DNA of 64,000 nucleotides, taken from assembly GCF_003026495.1 (NCBI RefSeq), contig NZ_PYMA01000004.1, positions 186,001 to 250,000 on the forward strand, in the 5' to 3' direction. Of the stretch, positions 56,314-64,000 are shown one piece after another. A model generated the notes under the pieces. It worked only from the letters and a program-made list of their open reading frames with translations. It was not told where the DNA came from and made no database searches. The stretch is from Photobacterium sanctipauli. Its GTDB lineage: Bacteria > Pseudomonadota > Gammaproteobacteria > Enterobacterales > Vibrionaceae. The translations under genes were made by a program, and so were the position numbers. Position 1 is the first letter of the stretch. Each line of letters opens with the position of its first letter.

Positions 56314-57444
56314 ATGACTATTTCACTATACTCAACCACTCACTCTTCATACTTTATAGCCCTACTAAAAACTCCGTTTGTTATATTTCCATTATTATTA
56401 TCTTACATTTTACCTGCTGCTGAATTTGACACGCTCAGCAGTTATAAACAAAGCCCTTTTTCTGTTTACACGGATAATAGTAACCCCGACTCACCCATAT
56501 ACGCGGATGACGACGAAGACGAAACCGCCTTCCAAGAGTGGATTGACGAAACACAGGGCTCTATATCAGAGACTATTCATGACTACGGAACATCTTTTGA
56601 TCACTTCATGGCCAATAAAGGCGATGAGAAATCAATGCAAAACCGTAGCTACTTAAAAATTAAGTTCAAGCCACGGTACACCCATCGGGAATACTTCGAA
56701 GGCGACGCCAGTGTAAAACTCAAAATTGACCTCCCCCATACAGAAAAAAGGTGGAAGCTGGTCTTAGAAACCGACCCTGATGATTTTGACCGACTAGAAG
56801 ATAAAGAGCGTGGGATCAGTAATGCCAATGATGATAGCTTTTCTGGTGCCGTCGGTGCTGTTCGCCTGCAAGATAGACAATGGGGAAAGTGGAAAGCTGA
56901 CTTTGATGCTGGGCTAGCAATTAAACTACCATTAGACCCGTTCACCCGAGCCAATGTAAATCGCGTCGATAAAATTAGCCGCCACTGGACAACACGGATC
57001 AAACAGGAAATCTTTTATTATCACTCAGAAGGACCCGGCTCACTCACCTCTCTCAATTTCTACTTTGCGACACCAGAAGCCGATACCACCATTTTAAAAC
57101 TTAGCTCAAGCGCCCAGTTCCTTGATGATGACGATAATTGGGAGTTTGTATACCAGGCGGAAATTTTTGATCGGGTCGATCAAGACAACCTTTTCCAATA
57201 CTCATTAGGTATCAGTGCCGACTCAAGGCCCAGTTACTCAGTCACCAACTCGTGGGTTTCAGTGAGTTGGAAGCATCGACTATACAAAGATTGGCTATAC
57301 ATGAGTGTCACCCCAGAATTCGACTTCCAAGACGAATTCAATTACAAAATTAACCCCGGTATCATGCTTGAATTCGAACTGTTCTTCACCGCTGAGGGCG
57401 GTATTGACCGGCTGGCAAGAAAGATTCCAAAACCCACGTTCTAA
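56314..57444 (+). CDS. Outer-membrane-like protein of unknown function
   Basis: A 376-residue protein with an N-terminal hydrophobic stretch (about 10-35) that may be a signal peptide ending near AAE. An acidic segment (Asp/Glu-rich, about residues 65-80) follows, then many amphipathic strands with aromatic residues to the end (FELFFTAEGGI), consistent with a beta-barrel or beta-rich surface protein. No family recognised. The ATG at 56314 follows ggggga closely; an in-frame GTG at 56290 lacks a ribosome site. Confidence 0.6.
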   Translation: MTISLYSTTHSSYFIALLKTPFVIFPLLLSYILPAAEFDTLSSYKQSPFSVYTDNSNPDSPIYADDDEDETAFQEWIDETQGSISETIHDYGTSFDHFMANKGDEKSMQNRSYLKIKFKPRYTHREYFEGDASVKLKIDLPHTEKRWKLVLETDPDDFDRLEDKERGISNANDDSFSGAVGAVRLQDRQWGKWKADFDAGLAIKLPLDPFTRANVNRVDKISRHWTTRIKQEIFYYHSEGPGSLTSLNFYFATPEADTTILKLSSSAQFLDDDDNWEFVYQAEIFDRVDQDNLFQYSLGISADSRPSYSVTNSWVSVSWKHRLYKDWLYMSVTPEFDFQDEFNYKINPGIMLEFELFFTAEGGIDRLARKIPKPTF

Positions 57445-57490
57445 GGGGCTAATTCAGTTTGCTTAAAGATCCTATTTCCAATACGAAAAC

Positions 57491-57512
57491 AGGCTAAGGT
57501 TACCCTTAGCCT
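57491..57512. terminator. Hairpin between convergent genes
   Basis: A perfect 9-bp stem aggctaagg/ccttagcct with loop ttac. Leftward it is followed by tgttttcg, so it may terminate the metal-uptake operon as well as the gene at 56314. Confidence 0.7.
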
Positions 57513-57574
57513 GACTTGGTTTTCACTGTTGAAGAGCACAACGTCTCTTATGCGATCACATTACTAATATGATG

Positions 57575-58480
57575 TTATAGGTTTAATTCCCAGCGTGCTA
57601 AGGGGGCTTGTTGATTAATCCCTTTGCTGCCCCAGCGGTCAATACTATCAACAACTAGAATGCGTTCTGGTTTGGGCACCAGCGCTTTCAACATTTTACT
57701 CACTCGCTTGGATGTCAGTATCCACGTCGCCTCATCTTCTTTCAGCATCGCTACAAGCGCTGTTTTGTCTTGTTCAGTCCATTCCAGCTCAGGCTTTGTC
57801 AGCCTATCAACGACGAATAGCTGATTACCCGCAGCGAAATCTTCCAGCTCCTTAGACAGCAAAATCACAGAATCAACTTCTGCTTCAAATAAAGCGGCTT
57901 GCTGCTGATTAATTAAATGACGAACATTAATCATCAGTGCCTGCTGGTTCGCTGCGATAACTTCAGCATGTTGGGGCCATAAGCGTTGTAAATCACCACT
58001 GACAATCGCCGTCATACGAGTCAGGTTAGTTGGGTTCAACCAAGCATAAGGGGACGTTGAACCATCATCCAACTGTAATGCAGCAACACCTGTCGCTCTT
58101 GGGGAAATCGACTGAGATGCGTCAATTTCAACAATCTGGATGTTGCTTTGACGTGCGTATGCATACAGCGGGTCTTGCGGCCAAACCGCACCTAACGTGA
58201 TAGCGGCTTTGGCTGTCTGTGCCGCCTTTTCAACTGATTCAACCCCTTTACTAGCGAACCAATTAGGTAAACGTTGCAAACCATAGCGCTTAGGTGGCAA
58301 GTAATGAGTTTCTAAACCTGTACCTTTGGTCAGCTCAGTCGATAGCATGTAGGTGACAGGCGCGGCTGTAAGAATATCTTTCGCCGATACAGCCCAAGAG
58401 CTGAGCAGCGCACCAGCAAGCAAACAACAGATACCTAACACCTTGATGCTGGATGATTTTTTATTAGCAAATTTCTTCAT
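57575..58480 (-). CDS. Divergent ZnuA-like protein, probably lacking the metal site
   Basis: A 301-residue protein with a signal peptide (about 1-33, ending VSA). The fold pattern is that of cluster-9 metal-binding proteins, but where the family has DPHxWLDP this protein has SPYAWLNP, and the usual first His motif (DPHxYEP) is also missing. It is therefore unlikely to bind Zn or Mn in the classical way. It is last gene of the metal ABC operon, 5 bp after the permease; it might compete, sense or stabilise. Confidence 0.75.
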   Translation of the reverse strand: MKKFANKKSSSIKVLGICCLLAGALLSSWAVSAKDILTAAPVTYMLSTELTKGTGLETHYLPPKRYGLQRLPNWFASKGVESVEKAAQTAKAAITLGAVWPQDPLYAYARQSNIQIVEIDASQSISPRATGVAALQLDDGSTSPYAWLNPTNLTRMTAIVSGDLQRLWPQHAEVIAANQQALMINVRHLINQQQAALFEAEVDSVILLSKELEDFAAGNQLFVVDRLTKPELEWTEQDKTALVAMLKEDEATWILTSKRVSKMLKALVPKPERILVVDSIDRWGSKGINQQAPLARWELNL

Positions 58481-58485
58481 GTCAC

Positions 58486-59364
58486 TTAGCCCTTGCGAAC
58501 AATACGAAAACAGGTCGCCATTAAGAAGAAAATGGCTGAAACAATAATGATTGCGGCTCCAGAAGGAACTGGCATTTCAAGTTCCATTGGCAACAACGTA
58601 CCAATCACGCAGCTAACGGTTGCCAGAAAAGCTGACAACAAAACAAAATCACCCATATTCTTGGTCAGTAGTCGAGCCGTCGCCCCCGGTATCAGCAACA
58701 AGGCACCAACCAGAACCGCACCAATAATTTTGACCGACGCAATAGTCACTAATGTAATCATCATAACGAACAAATAGTCGTAGAAATTAGTGGAATAACC
58801 GCGCACGCGTGCGATATCAGGGCTAATACAAGTTAGCAATATACGATTGAAGGTAGGTATGAGAACCAAGAGGATCAAGATACAGCTTCCCGCCAAGATC
58901 AAAATGTCTTGATCTGTCACGGTCAGAATCGAGCCAAACAGCACGTTCTCAAGCATATGAATATTGATTTTACGCGCTACATACATCAACAGAGCAGCAC
59001 CGACCGCCAATGCCAAGGCAAGGAACACCCCCACTAGCGTGTCGTATGGCACATTGGTTCGATTCCTCACAAAATGAAGCAAAAGTGCGAAAATCATACA
59101 GAAACTAAATAGGCCAATAATTGGGTTTTCAGGCGGCTCGCCTAGTAAAACACCCAATGCGATCCCCGTTAATGCGGCGTGGCCAACAGCTTCAGAAAAG
59201 AAGGCAAGTCGCTTTGCAATCACCAAAGTTCCCAGCCCACCCAATAACGGGCCTACCAGCAGTGCTGCAACTAGGGCATTAACCATAAACGCATAGGAAA
59301 AGCTCTCACTCAGCCAGCCAGCTTCAACACCTTGTACAGCCAATTGGCGTAGAAAATCCATCAT
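58486..59364 (-). CDS. Metal ABC transporter permease (ZnuB/MntB family)
   Basis: A 292-residue inner-membrane protein with about eight or nine helices. AFFSEAVGHAALTGIALG and the later KIIGAVLVGALLLIPGATARLL are the conserved regions of ABC-3 permeases for Zn, Mn or Fe. The start overlaps the ATPase stop (ATGA). It pairs with the ATPase encoded upstream. Confidence 0.93.
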   Translation of the reverse strand: MMDFLRQLAVQGVEAGWLSESFSYAFMVNALVAALLVGPLLGGLGTLVIAKRLAFFSEAVGHAALTGIALGVLLGEPPENPIIGLFSFCMIFALLLHFVRNRTNVPYDTLVGVFLALALAVGAALLMYVARKINIHMLENVLFGSILTVTDQDILILAGSCILILLVLIPTFNRILLTCISPDIARVRGYSTNFYDYLFVMMITLVTIASVKIIGAVLVGALLLIPGATARLLTKNMGDFVLLSAFLATVSCVIGTLLPMELEMPVPSGAAIIIVSAIFFLMATCFRIVRKG

Positions 59365-60110
59365 GCTGCTTTACCTCTTGCTTGATCATCAGAGGAAGGC
59401 GAGATACTGTAATGGTTAAATAATCGCTCAATTTTTTCTGGTGTTAGCACAGACTGAACGCTGCCGCTATCAATCAATTGGCGATTCACCACATGCACCG
59501 TGGCATCAAGGCGGCGAACAGCAGTGACATCATGGTGTACAGCAAGCAAAGTTTTACCTTCATTCACCAAATATTTGATGAGCGCTTCCAGGTATCGTAC
59601 ACCTTGCTCATCCATTCCTGTGGTTGGTTCATCGAGAATCAATAGATCAGGATTATCAAGTAGAGCCTGAGCAAACAACACACGTTGCTGCTCGCCTCCC
59701 GACAATTGCCCCATCCTTCTATCGGCCCGCTCCGCCATGCCAACACGCTCAAGCTGCTCTAGGGCAAATGCTTGTTGCTTTGATAGGTTTCGCCAGCGTG
59801 ACCAAAACAATGGTGTACGGCTCTGGTTTAGCAAAATAAAATCCATCACCGTCAACGGCAAACTTGATTCAAACACGGCTTTCTGTGGTACATAGCCCAC
59901 CTTGCCTTGCTTCTCAGGCCATTGGATATCAATGCGACCGGTGAAAGGTGTCAACCCAAGGATTGAACGTAGCAAAGAGGTTTTTCCACCACCATTTGGC
60001 CCCATCACCACATGACACTCACCAGCAGAAAACTCATGGTTGATGTTATGCAAAATGGTATTGTCACCGTATTTGAGGCCAACGTTATCGAGTAAAATTT
60101 TCGGTCCCAC
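59361..60110 (-). CDS. Metal ABC transporter ATPase (ZnuC-like)
   Basis: A 249-residue ATPase with a GTG start. Walker A is GPNGGGKTS, signature LSGGEQQRVLFAQAL, Walker B LLILDEPTTGMD and switch His in LLAVHHDV. It drives import through the permease with which it overlaps. It starts 2 bp after the stop of the binding-protein gene. Confidence 0.94.
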   Translation of the reverse strand: MGPKILLDNVGLKYGDNTILHNINHEFSAGECHVVMGPNGGGKTSLLRSILGLTPFTGRIDIQWPEKQGKVGYVPQKAVFESSLPLTVMDFILLNQSRTPLFWSRWRNLSKQQAFALEQLERVGMAERADRRMGQLSGGEQQRVLFAQALLDNPDLLILDEPTTGMDEQGVRYLEALIKYLVNEGKTLLAVHHDVTAVRRLDATVHVVNRQLIDSGSVQSVLTPEKIERLFNHYSISPSSDDQARGKAA

Positions 60111-60112
60111 AA

Positions 60113-61045
60113 CTAACTCACTTTGTTCTGTGCTGCATACTTCATGGACTCAATCAAGGTATCGAGGTTTTGCTTCATCTCGACCTCGACTTTCTCATCC
60201 TCATAAGGGCCATGAGTCATGTGGGAAAAACGGTACAGTTGAACACCTGTCGCTTTTTCAATGGTATCGACAAATCGGTTAGGCATATTCAGCTCATAGA
60301 ACAAAATATCGATATTTGACTGGCGGATTTTCTCAATGGTTTCTTGCAACTGGCTGGCACTTGGCTCAACCCCGTGAGCCGGCTCGATCACCGCGGCCAC
60401 ATCAACACCAAATTCTTGCAGGATATAGCCATAAGCATTGTGGGTCGTCGCGACAACCATACCACTGGTATCTAAATCACCCAGCGTAGTCATGGCTTCA
60501 TGTTTTAACTTACGAAAATGTGCCGCATACTTGCGGGCATTTTTTCTATAAAAGCGAGCGTTTTCAGGATCCAACTTGGAAAGTTCATTGGCAATGGTGT
60601 AAACCTTTTGAATCGTGGTTGAAAGCCCAACGAAGGTATGGGGGTTAACGGCACCATCACCTACAGATTGGCCCATTGCAGGTAGCAATGGCACATCTTT
60701 GTTTGCTTCAATCACAATCAAATCATCACGGTTTGCCGCTGCAATGACTTTTAGTGCAAAGTCATCGTGGCCAATACCATTAACGACAATCACATCCATC
60801 GCCTTCAAACGGCGAAGATCGTTAGGTTGAGGCTGGTAGTTATGAGGGTTGAAACCGGCATCGACAAGAGGAAGGATCTCGGCTTTATCGCCCACAACCG
60901 CTTTTACATAACTGTAATAAGGTTGCAGCGTGATACCAATTTTCATCTTTTCGGCTGCTTGGCTATACGCTGCGCCAAACAGTAATACCAATGAAGTCAG
61001 TACGGTTGTAATTTTAGTTATCGTATTATTTTTTAGCTGTTTCAT
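60113..61045 (-). CDS. Metal ABC transporter substrate-binding protein (ZnuA-like)
   Basis: About 310 residues, with a signal peptide ending YSQAAE (about 1-32). Histidines that form the cluster-9 metal site are kept: GFNPHNYQPQ, NPHTFVGLS and THNAYGYILQEFG, with a late acidic ligand in FYELNMPNR. It binds Zn2+, Mn2+ or Fe2+ in the periplasm for the ABC importer. There is no long His-rich loop. The ATG at 61045 follows aaggt at good spacing; the frame extends to 61147 inside the previous gene. Confidence 0.92.
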   Translation of the reverse strand: MKQLKNNTITKITTVLTSLVLLFGAAYSQAAEKMKIGITLQPYYSYVKAVVGDKAEILPLVDAGFNPHNYQPQPNDLRRLKAMDVIVVNGIGHDDFALKVIAAANRDDLIVIEANKDVPLLPAMGQSVGDGAVNPHTFVGLSTTIQKVYTIANELSKLDPENARFYRKNARKYAAHFRKLKHEAMTTLGDLDTSGMVVATTHNAYGYILQEFGVDVAAVIEPAHGVEPSASQLQETIEKIRQSNIDILFYELNMPNRFVDTIEKATGVQLYRFSHMTHGPYEDEKVEVEMKQNLDTLIESMKYAAQNKVS

Positions 61046-61079
61046 ACACATACCTTGAGGTGTGTTATTTATGCCAACA

Positions 61080-61670
61080 CTAATGAAGGTGATTGTCTGT
61101 TTGATTTTGAACGGATAAAGCAAAGACCACTTGTGTCCAACCGGCATCGATTAACGCTTCAGTACTCAACTCAGCACTCGCTGACATGGCTTTCGCCTTG
61201 GGGGATAAGGCAAACCAAATGTCAGGCTCGTGCTCCCCTGAATAAAGAACCACATGCGCTGTACCCTGCTCCATTTGACGTATACCTAAATAGAAAGCGG
61301 GGGCAATTACCTGCCAGTTATGGCGTCCCTTATGCTCCCAACTTTTATCGTGTACAAAGGGCGCCAACCAAATTTCTTCAAGCTCCACCATATCTGGCCA
61401 TAACAGTTCACTATGAACACCAAAGTCCAAGTTATCCTGATGAATATTGCGAATTTCTTCATGAGCAAGGCGTAACTCAGCGACCATAGCAAGCTCAGGT
61501 CCGGCTAAGTCATTCACAGACACTTGGTGAGCATCAAGTGCCTGTGCTTTAGATATAGACTGATGGTGCGGTAACAGCATAACAGCCAGTAAAAGGATCA
61601 ATGCGATTGACAACCCAACCCACTTACCTTCTTTACCGCCATCGTCGGCTCTAACCGTTTGTGTGATCAT
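61080..61670 (-). CDS. DUF6162 family membrane-anchored protein
   Basis: A 196-residue protein with one N-terminal membrane helix (about 17-34) and a periplasmic domain rich in His, Asp and Glu (HHQSISKAQALDAHQVS, then APFVHDKSWEHKGRHNW). I recall the family as DUF6162, found with metal ABC transporters. His-rich surface suggests metal handling. The start overlaps the stop of the preceding gene by 4 bp. Confidence 0.8.
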   Translation of the reverse strand: MITQTVRADDGGKEGKWVGLSIALILLLAVMLLPHHQSISKAQALDAHQVSVNDLAGPELAMVAELRLAHEEIRNIHQDNLDFGVHSELLWPDMVELEEIWLAPFVHDKSWEHKGRHNWQVIAPAFYLGIRQMEQGTAHVVLYSGEHEPDIWFALSPKAKAMSASAELSTEALIDAGWTQVVFALSVQNQTDNHLH

Positions 61671-61987
61671 TTCTCTTCAATCTCAACAACATCTACTTCA
61701 ACTGGGTTTTCGTGACCAGCATCGAAAACCAAGTAAAAGTCCGTATCTGGCATCGCGAACTCAACCATAGAGCGTTTATCTGTTGTGACACGGTCAATCA
61801 AATTATCATCGTAATCAAACATATCGACATCATAATCAATCGCTTCACTACCATCGCTATACCCCGCCTGGCAAATCACTTTGTCTGATTCAAGCCAGCA
61901 ACTCATTAATGGAAAATGCGCATAGACAGCAGAAGACTGAATAGTCAGAAAAGCGAAGATGGCTAGTTGTGTGGATTTTTTCATCAT
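61667..61987 (-). CDS. Small periplasmic protein of the metal operon (unknown)
   Basis: A 106-residue protein with a signal peptide ending VYAHF (about 1-23). The mature part has two cysteines (MSCWLES, VICQAGY), is strongly acidic and predicted mostly beta. It could be a metal chaperone or partner of DUF4198, but the family is not recognised. Tandem ATGs at 61987 and 61984 follow gaggta. Confidence 0.72.
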   Translation of the reverse strand: MMKKSTQLAIFAFLTIQSSAVYAHFPLMSCWLESDKVICQAGYSDGSEAIDYDVDMFDYDDNLIDRVTTDKRSMVEFAMPDTDFYLVFDAGHENPVEVDVVEIEEK

Positions 61988-61999
61988 TACCTCAAAACG

Positions 62000-62032
62000 A
62001 AAAAAGCAATAGCCTGCAACAATGGCAGGCTA
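62000..62032 (-). terminator. Hairpin with T-run inside the metal operon
   Basis: A stem tagcctgc/gcaggcta with loop aacaatg; leftward it is followed by ttgcttttt (A-run at 62000-62005). It lies in the 62-base gap between the DUF4198 gene and the small gene and may partly stop transcription there. Confidence 0.7.
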
Positions 62033-62049
62033 TAAATCACGGATAACAA

Positions 62050-62883
62050 TTACTGCAGAACAGCTTCAAAAGTGAGGTGAACATTGGCGCTTACACGATC
62101 AGCCAGTGCGTTGTTTTCCAAATCACCTTTGTAATTTGCCTTCATCAACCAACGGCCTGCTTGTTCCGGTGTAAATGTCACCATGCCGTTCTCATCACTT
62201 ACTACGTCAAGTTGCTCTTGGTGGTTGCGATACATAGTGCCGTCACGGGTGATTTCTGCGGTCACACCTTGCTGAGGCTCCCCATTAAAGAAAAACTGGA
62301 ATTGAACCTCTTCGCCTTCAACAATATCTGCCGGGTGCGTTACCGGCACTAGCTCAAGGAATTTTTTATCTAGTTCAAATGCTTTGGTCGTTGGCTTACC
62401 CACCGTGACATAGCTTTCAGCGCGGGTGTAGCTAACTTGGGTAACAACATCACGGGACTTTTTAGGCAGCACATCATCACGTTCTGCTTTATTCCCCTTC
62501 ACCCATTTGACAGTATCGCGGCGGCCCGCTTTGTACTGGGTGTAGTAATAAGGCGTTCCGTTTACACGAACCTTGTGCGTTCCTTCTTCTTCAAAGTGAA
62601 AATCAAAAACTGAACGACGCTTGCCTCGGATAACAAAATTCGGGCGTTGTACACGGCCATCCGGCATCACCACTTCACCTGTTTCGGCGCCGGCTGGCTT
62701 ATCAAACACAAACGTACCGTGTGACGCTGTCACGTCAAATGTCAGCCAATCACCGCCTTCTTTAGAAACAGTAAAATGCGATGGAAGTAACCAGCGTGGA
62801 TGCGCATTCGCACTTGCTGTCACAGCTAAACCGGCAACAAGCGCACAAGCCATAGATACGGCTTTAATTTTATTATTAGTCAT
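62050..62883 (-). CDS. DUF4198 periplasmic protein
   Basis: A 277-residue protein with a signal peptide ending ASANAHPRWLLPSHF. The mature start with His and the following beta-rich domain are typical of DUF4198, found in periplasmic proteins next to nickel, cobalt and iron uptake genes. The C-terminal half has an Ig-like pattern (GMVTFTPEQAGRWLMKANYKG). Role unproven; probably metal or metallophore handling. Confidence 0.85.
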   Translation of the reverse strand: MTNNKIKAVSMACALVAGLAVTASANAHPRWLLPSHFTVSKEGGDWLTFDVTASHGTFVFDKPAGAETGEVVMPDGRVQRPNFVIRGKRRSVFDFHFEEEGTHKVRVNGTPYYYTQYKAGRRDTVKWVKGNKAERDDVLPKKSRDVVTQVSYTRAESYVTVGKPTTKAFELDKKFLELVPVTHPADIVEGEEVQFQFFFNGEPQQGVTAEITRDGTMYRNHQEQLDVVSDENGMVTFTPEQAGRWLMKANYKGDLENNALADRVSANVHLTFEAVLQ

Positions 62884-62917
62884 TGTTTTAATTCTCTATT
62901 TTAAAATATTCTTTTCG

Positions 62918-63457
62918 TTAAGCTTGAGGCTTATAGCTCAAACTAATTGACCCAGTTTCTTCGGTAGGCGCTAGCTCGTAAGTCACAGCCTCTTCACCCA
63001 ACGTCATCTTTTGGCGCAGGTAGTTTCGTCCACCATGTTCACGCACCACTTCGGCATAAAAGGTGTAATCTCCCTGCTCAACACGCTCACCGTCATCATT
63101 CAAACCGTCCCAAACAAAGCGGTATTCACCCGCAGGTCGAGTGGCTGAGGTCACGGCATCAACAAGTTCACGGTCATAACGGCCGACCTTACGCCACCAG
63201 CTGCGTAAATCTTTCAACCACTCATCTTTGCCTACCCACAATTGCACTGTACGAATAGGCTTTCGCTTGGCGTCTTCAATCCATACCGCCACATACGGAC
63301 GGGCATACATCGAGGTTTCTATCTTTGGGAGGGTAAACTCAACTTCCATCGTCGCTGACTCAGGCAGTGGTTTAGCATTGGCAGTGAAAGTCAGTGGAAA
63401 TGCTAGCGCCATAGCAATCAATGACCGAGGCACAAATGTCGTGAATGACGGTTTCAT
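62918..63457 (-). CDS. DUF2271 periplasmic protein
   Basis: A 179-residue protein with a signal peptide ending TANAKP. RPYVAVWIEDAKRKPIRTVQLWVG and RPAGEYRFVWDGLNDDG are marks of the DUF2271 family, usually paired with PepSY membrane proteins. The ATG at 63457 has aagga 6 bases before it; a longer frame to 63499 lacks support. It lies 28 bp after the PepSY gene. Confidence 0.85.
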   Translation of the reverse strand: MKPSFTTFVPRSLIAMALAFPLTFTANAKPLPESATMEVEFTLPKIETSMYARPYVAVWIEDAKRKPIRTVQLWVGKDEWLKDLRSWWRKVGRYDRELVDAVTSATRPAGEYRFVWDGLNDDGERVEQGDYTFYAEVVREHGGRNYLRQKMTLGEEAVTYELAPTEETGSISLSYKPQA

Positions 63458-63485
63458 GAATAATCCTTGTAAACGCAGCTGGCTG

Positions 63486-64000
63486 CTAAGGCACAGCAAA
63501 AATGAAAATAATTAGAGTAAGAAGCGAGCCAAAAGCCGTCCATTTCATGGAAGTGTTAAACGTCTTTTTCTTCGGTAGCAGGAGACACACACCTGTAAGC
63601 ACGAAAAACACCATTAATAACGCCGTAATATCGATAAACCACTTCCACACTTCCCCGCTGTTGCGCCCTTTATGCAGATCATTCAGTACAGCGACAGCAC
63701 CATAGTGTGACTTTTCAATCTCAGCTTCACGGGTAGTCAAATCGATATAGACCGTTGCATCAAAACCCGGTCCTTTGTAATTGAGTGATACTTCACCTTC
63801 AAATAGCTCACCATCTTCAATTTCGGTGAAGACTTCCATCTTGGAAGGCATGCCTGAGATTTTTGCTTCAGCTTCTAAGAAATTAAGTAATTGTTGCTCA
63901 TCAGGCACGTAGGCTGTTTGTCCTGAAGCGAGGATCGTTTCCGGCACCTCAATAAAGAGGGTCTCAACCTCAGGTTGGCTATTTACGAAGAGTCCAGGGC
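63486..64000 (-). CDS. PepSY-associated membrane protein, C-terminal part, cut by window end
   Basis: The frame is open to the window end; the GTG at 63947 is internal. About 170 residues are visible: a periplasmic PepSY-like segment (VYIDLTTREAEIEKSHYGAV, LNDLHKGRNSGEVWKWFID) and two C-terminal membrane helices. Proteins of this group are linked to iron or siderophore reduction (PiuB-like). It seems to be upstream in the same operon; the promoter lies outside the window. Confidence 0.85.
   Translation of the reverse strand, partial: PGLFVNSQPEVETLFIEVPETILASGQTAYVPDEQQLLNFLEAEAKISGMPSKMEVFTEIEDGELFEGEVSLNYKGPGFDATVYIDLTTREAEIEKSHYGAVAVLNDLHKGRNSGEVWKWFIDITALLMVFFVLTGVCLLLPKKKTFNTSMKWTAFGSLLTLIIFIFAVP

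Noticed and set aside
1-64000. Search by eye for tRNA, rRNA, CRISPR arrays, transposases, integrases and cyclic-di-GMP riboswitch motifs
   Set aside because: None found; no regularly spaced repeats, no transposase or integrase domains, no characteristic riboswitch core.

Overview
The window is chromosomal DNA of a Gammaproteobacterium, most likely a member of the Vibrionaceae (Photobacterium/Grimontia/Vibrio relatives). This rests on the family resemblance of RavA-ViaA, SseA, NagZ, GalE, the siroheme enzyme and the LiuR-controlled leucine/valine genes, and on short intergenic TATACCCAAG elements that I associate with that group from memory. The genus is not proven. Genes are dense, and intrinsic terminators separate most units. 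I saw no rRNA, tRNA, CRISPR array, phage or insertion sequence.

Layout. 1-6922: the end of a Pel exopolysaccharide operon (pelB C-terminus, pelC, D, E, F, G); PelD keeps its cyclic-di-GMP binding residues. 7042-9251: slipin plus long NfeD membrane protease. 9438-10535: a glutamate-receptor-like channel protein. 10650-13769: RavA-ViaA chaperone pair. 14309-16167: a membrane diguanylate cyclase and a PstS-type protein. 16253-19880: SseA, an LpxR-like lipid A deacylase, a lipoprotein and a conserved protein of unknown function. 20046-24322: RND efflux permease and adaptor. 24599-29254: a truncated CysG-type siroheme enzyme, a DUF1097 membrane protein, NagZ, a 34-residue Cys-Cys membrane peptide and a CDF metal transporter. 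30383-33607: branched-chain (or pyruvate-type) 2-oxoacid dehydrogenase E1alpha, E1beta and E2. 33724-42425: a DEAD-box helicase, small orphan genes, a DUF2238 protein, an outer-membrane protein, GalE, a lipoprotein hydrolase, a second diguanylate cyclase, a Nudix hydrolase and a 35-residue membrane peptide.

42468-55614 is a large branched-chain amino-acid catabolic island. A leftward operon (thiolase, mmsA, isobutyryl-CoA dehydrogenase, enoyl-CoA hydratase, 3-hydroxyisobutyryl-CoA hydrolase, mmsB, SDR) degrades valine-derived isobutyryl-CoA. A rightward operon (liuR, liuA, liuB, liuC, liuE) degrades leucine-derived isovaleryl-CoA. Between them lie two near-identical MerR-type boxes, each embedded in a face-to-face promoter. 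The biotin-carrying subunit gene liuD is absent from its usual place. With the 2-oxoacid dehydrogenase about 10 kb away, the window encodes most of the route from branched-chain keto acids to central metabolism.

56314-57444 encodes an unrecognised outer-membrane-like protein. The window ends (57575-64000) in a leftward metal-uptake operon: a PepSY membrane protein (cut by the window end), DUF2271, DUF4198, a small Cys-containing periplasmic protein, a DUF6162 protein, a ZnuA-like binding protein, ATPase, permease, and a second ZnuA-like protein that appears to have lost its metal-binding histidines. This operon is the best candidate for an incompletely described system here: a metal ABC importer coupled to a PepSY/DUF2271/DUF4198 envelope module.
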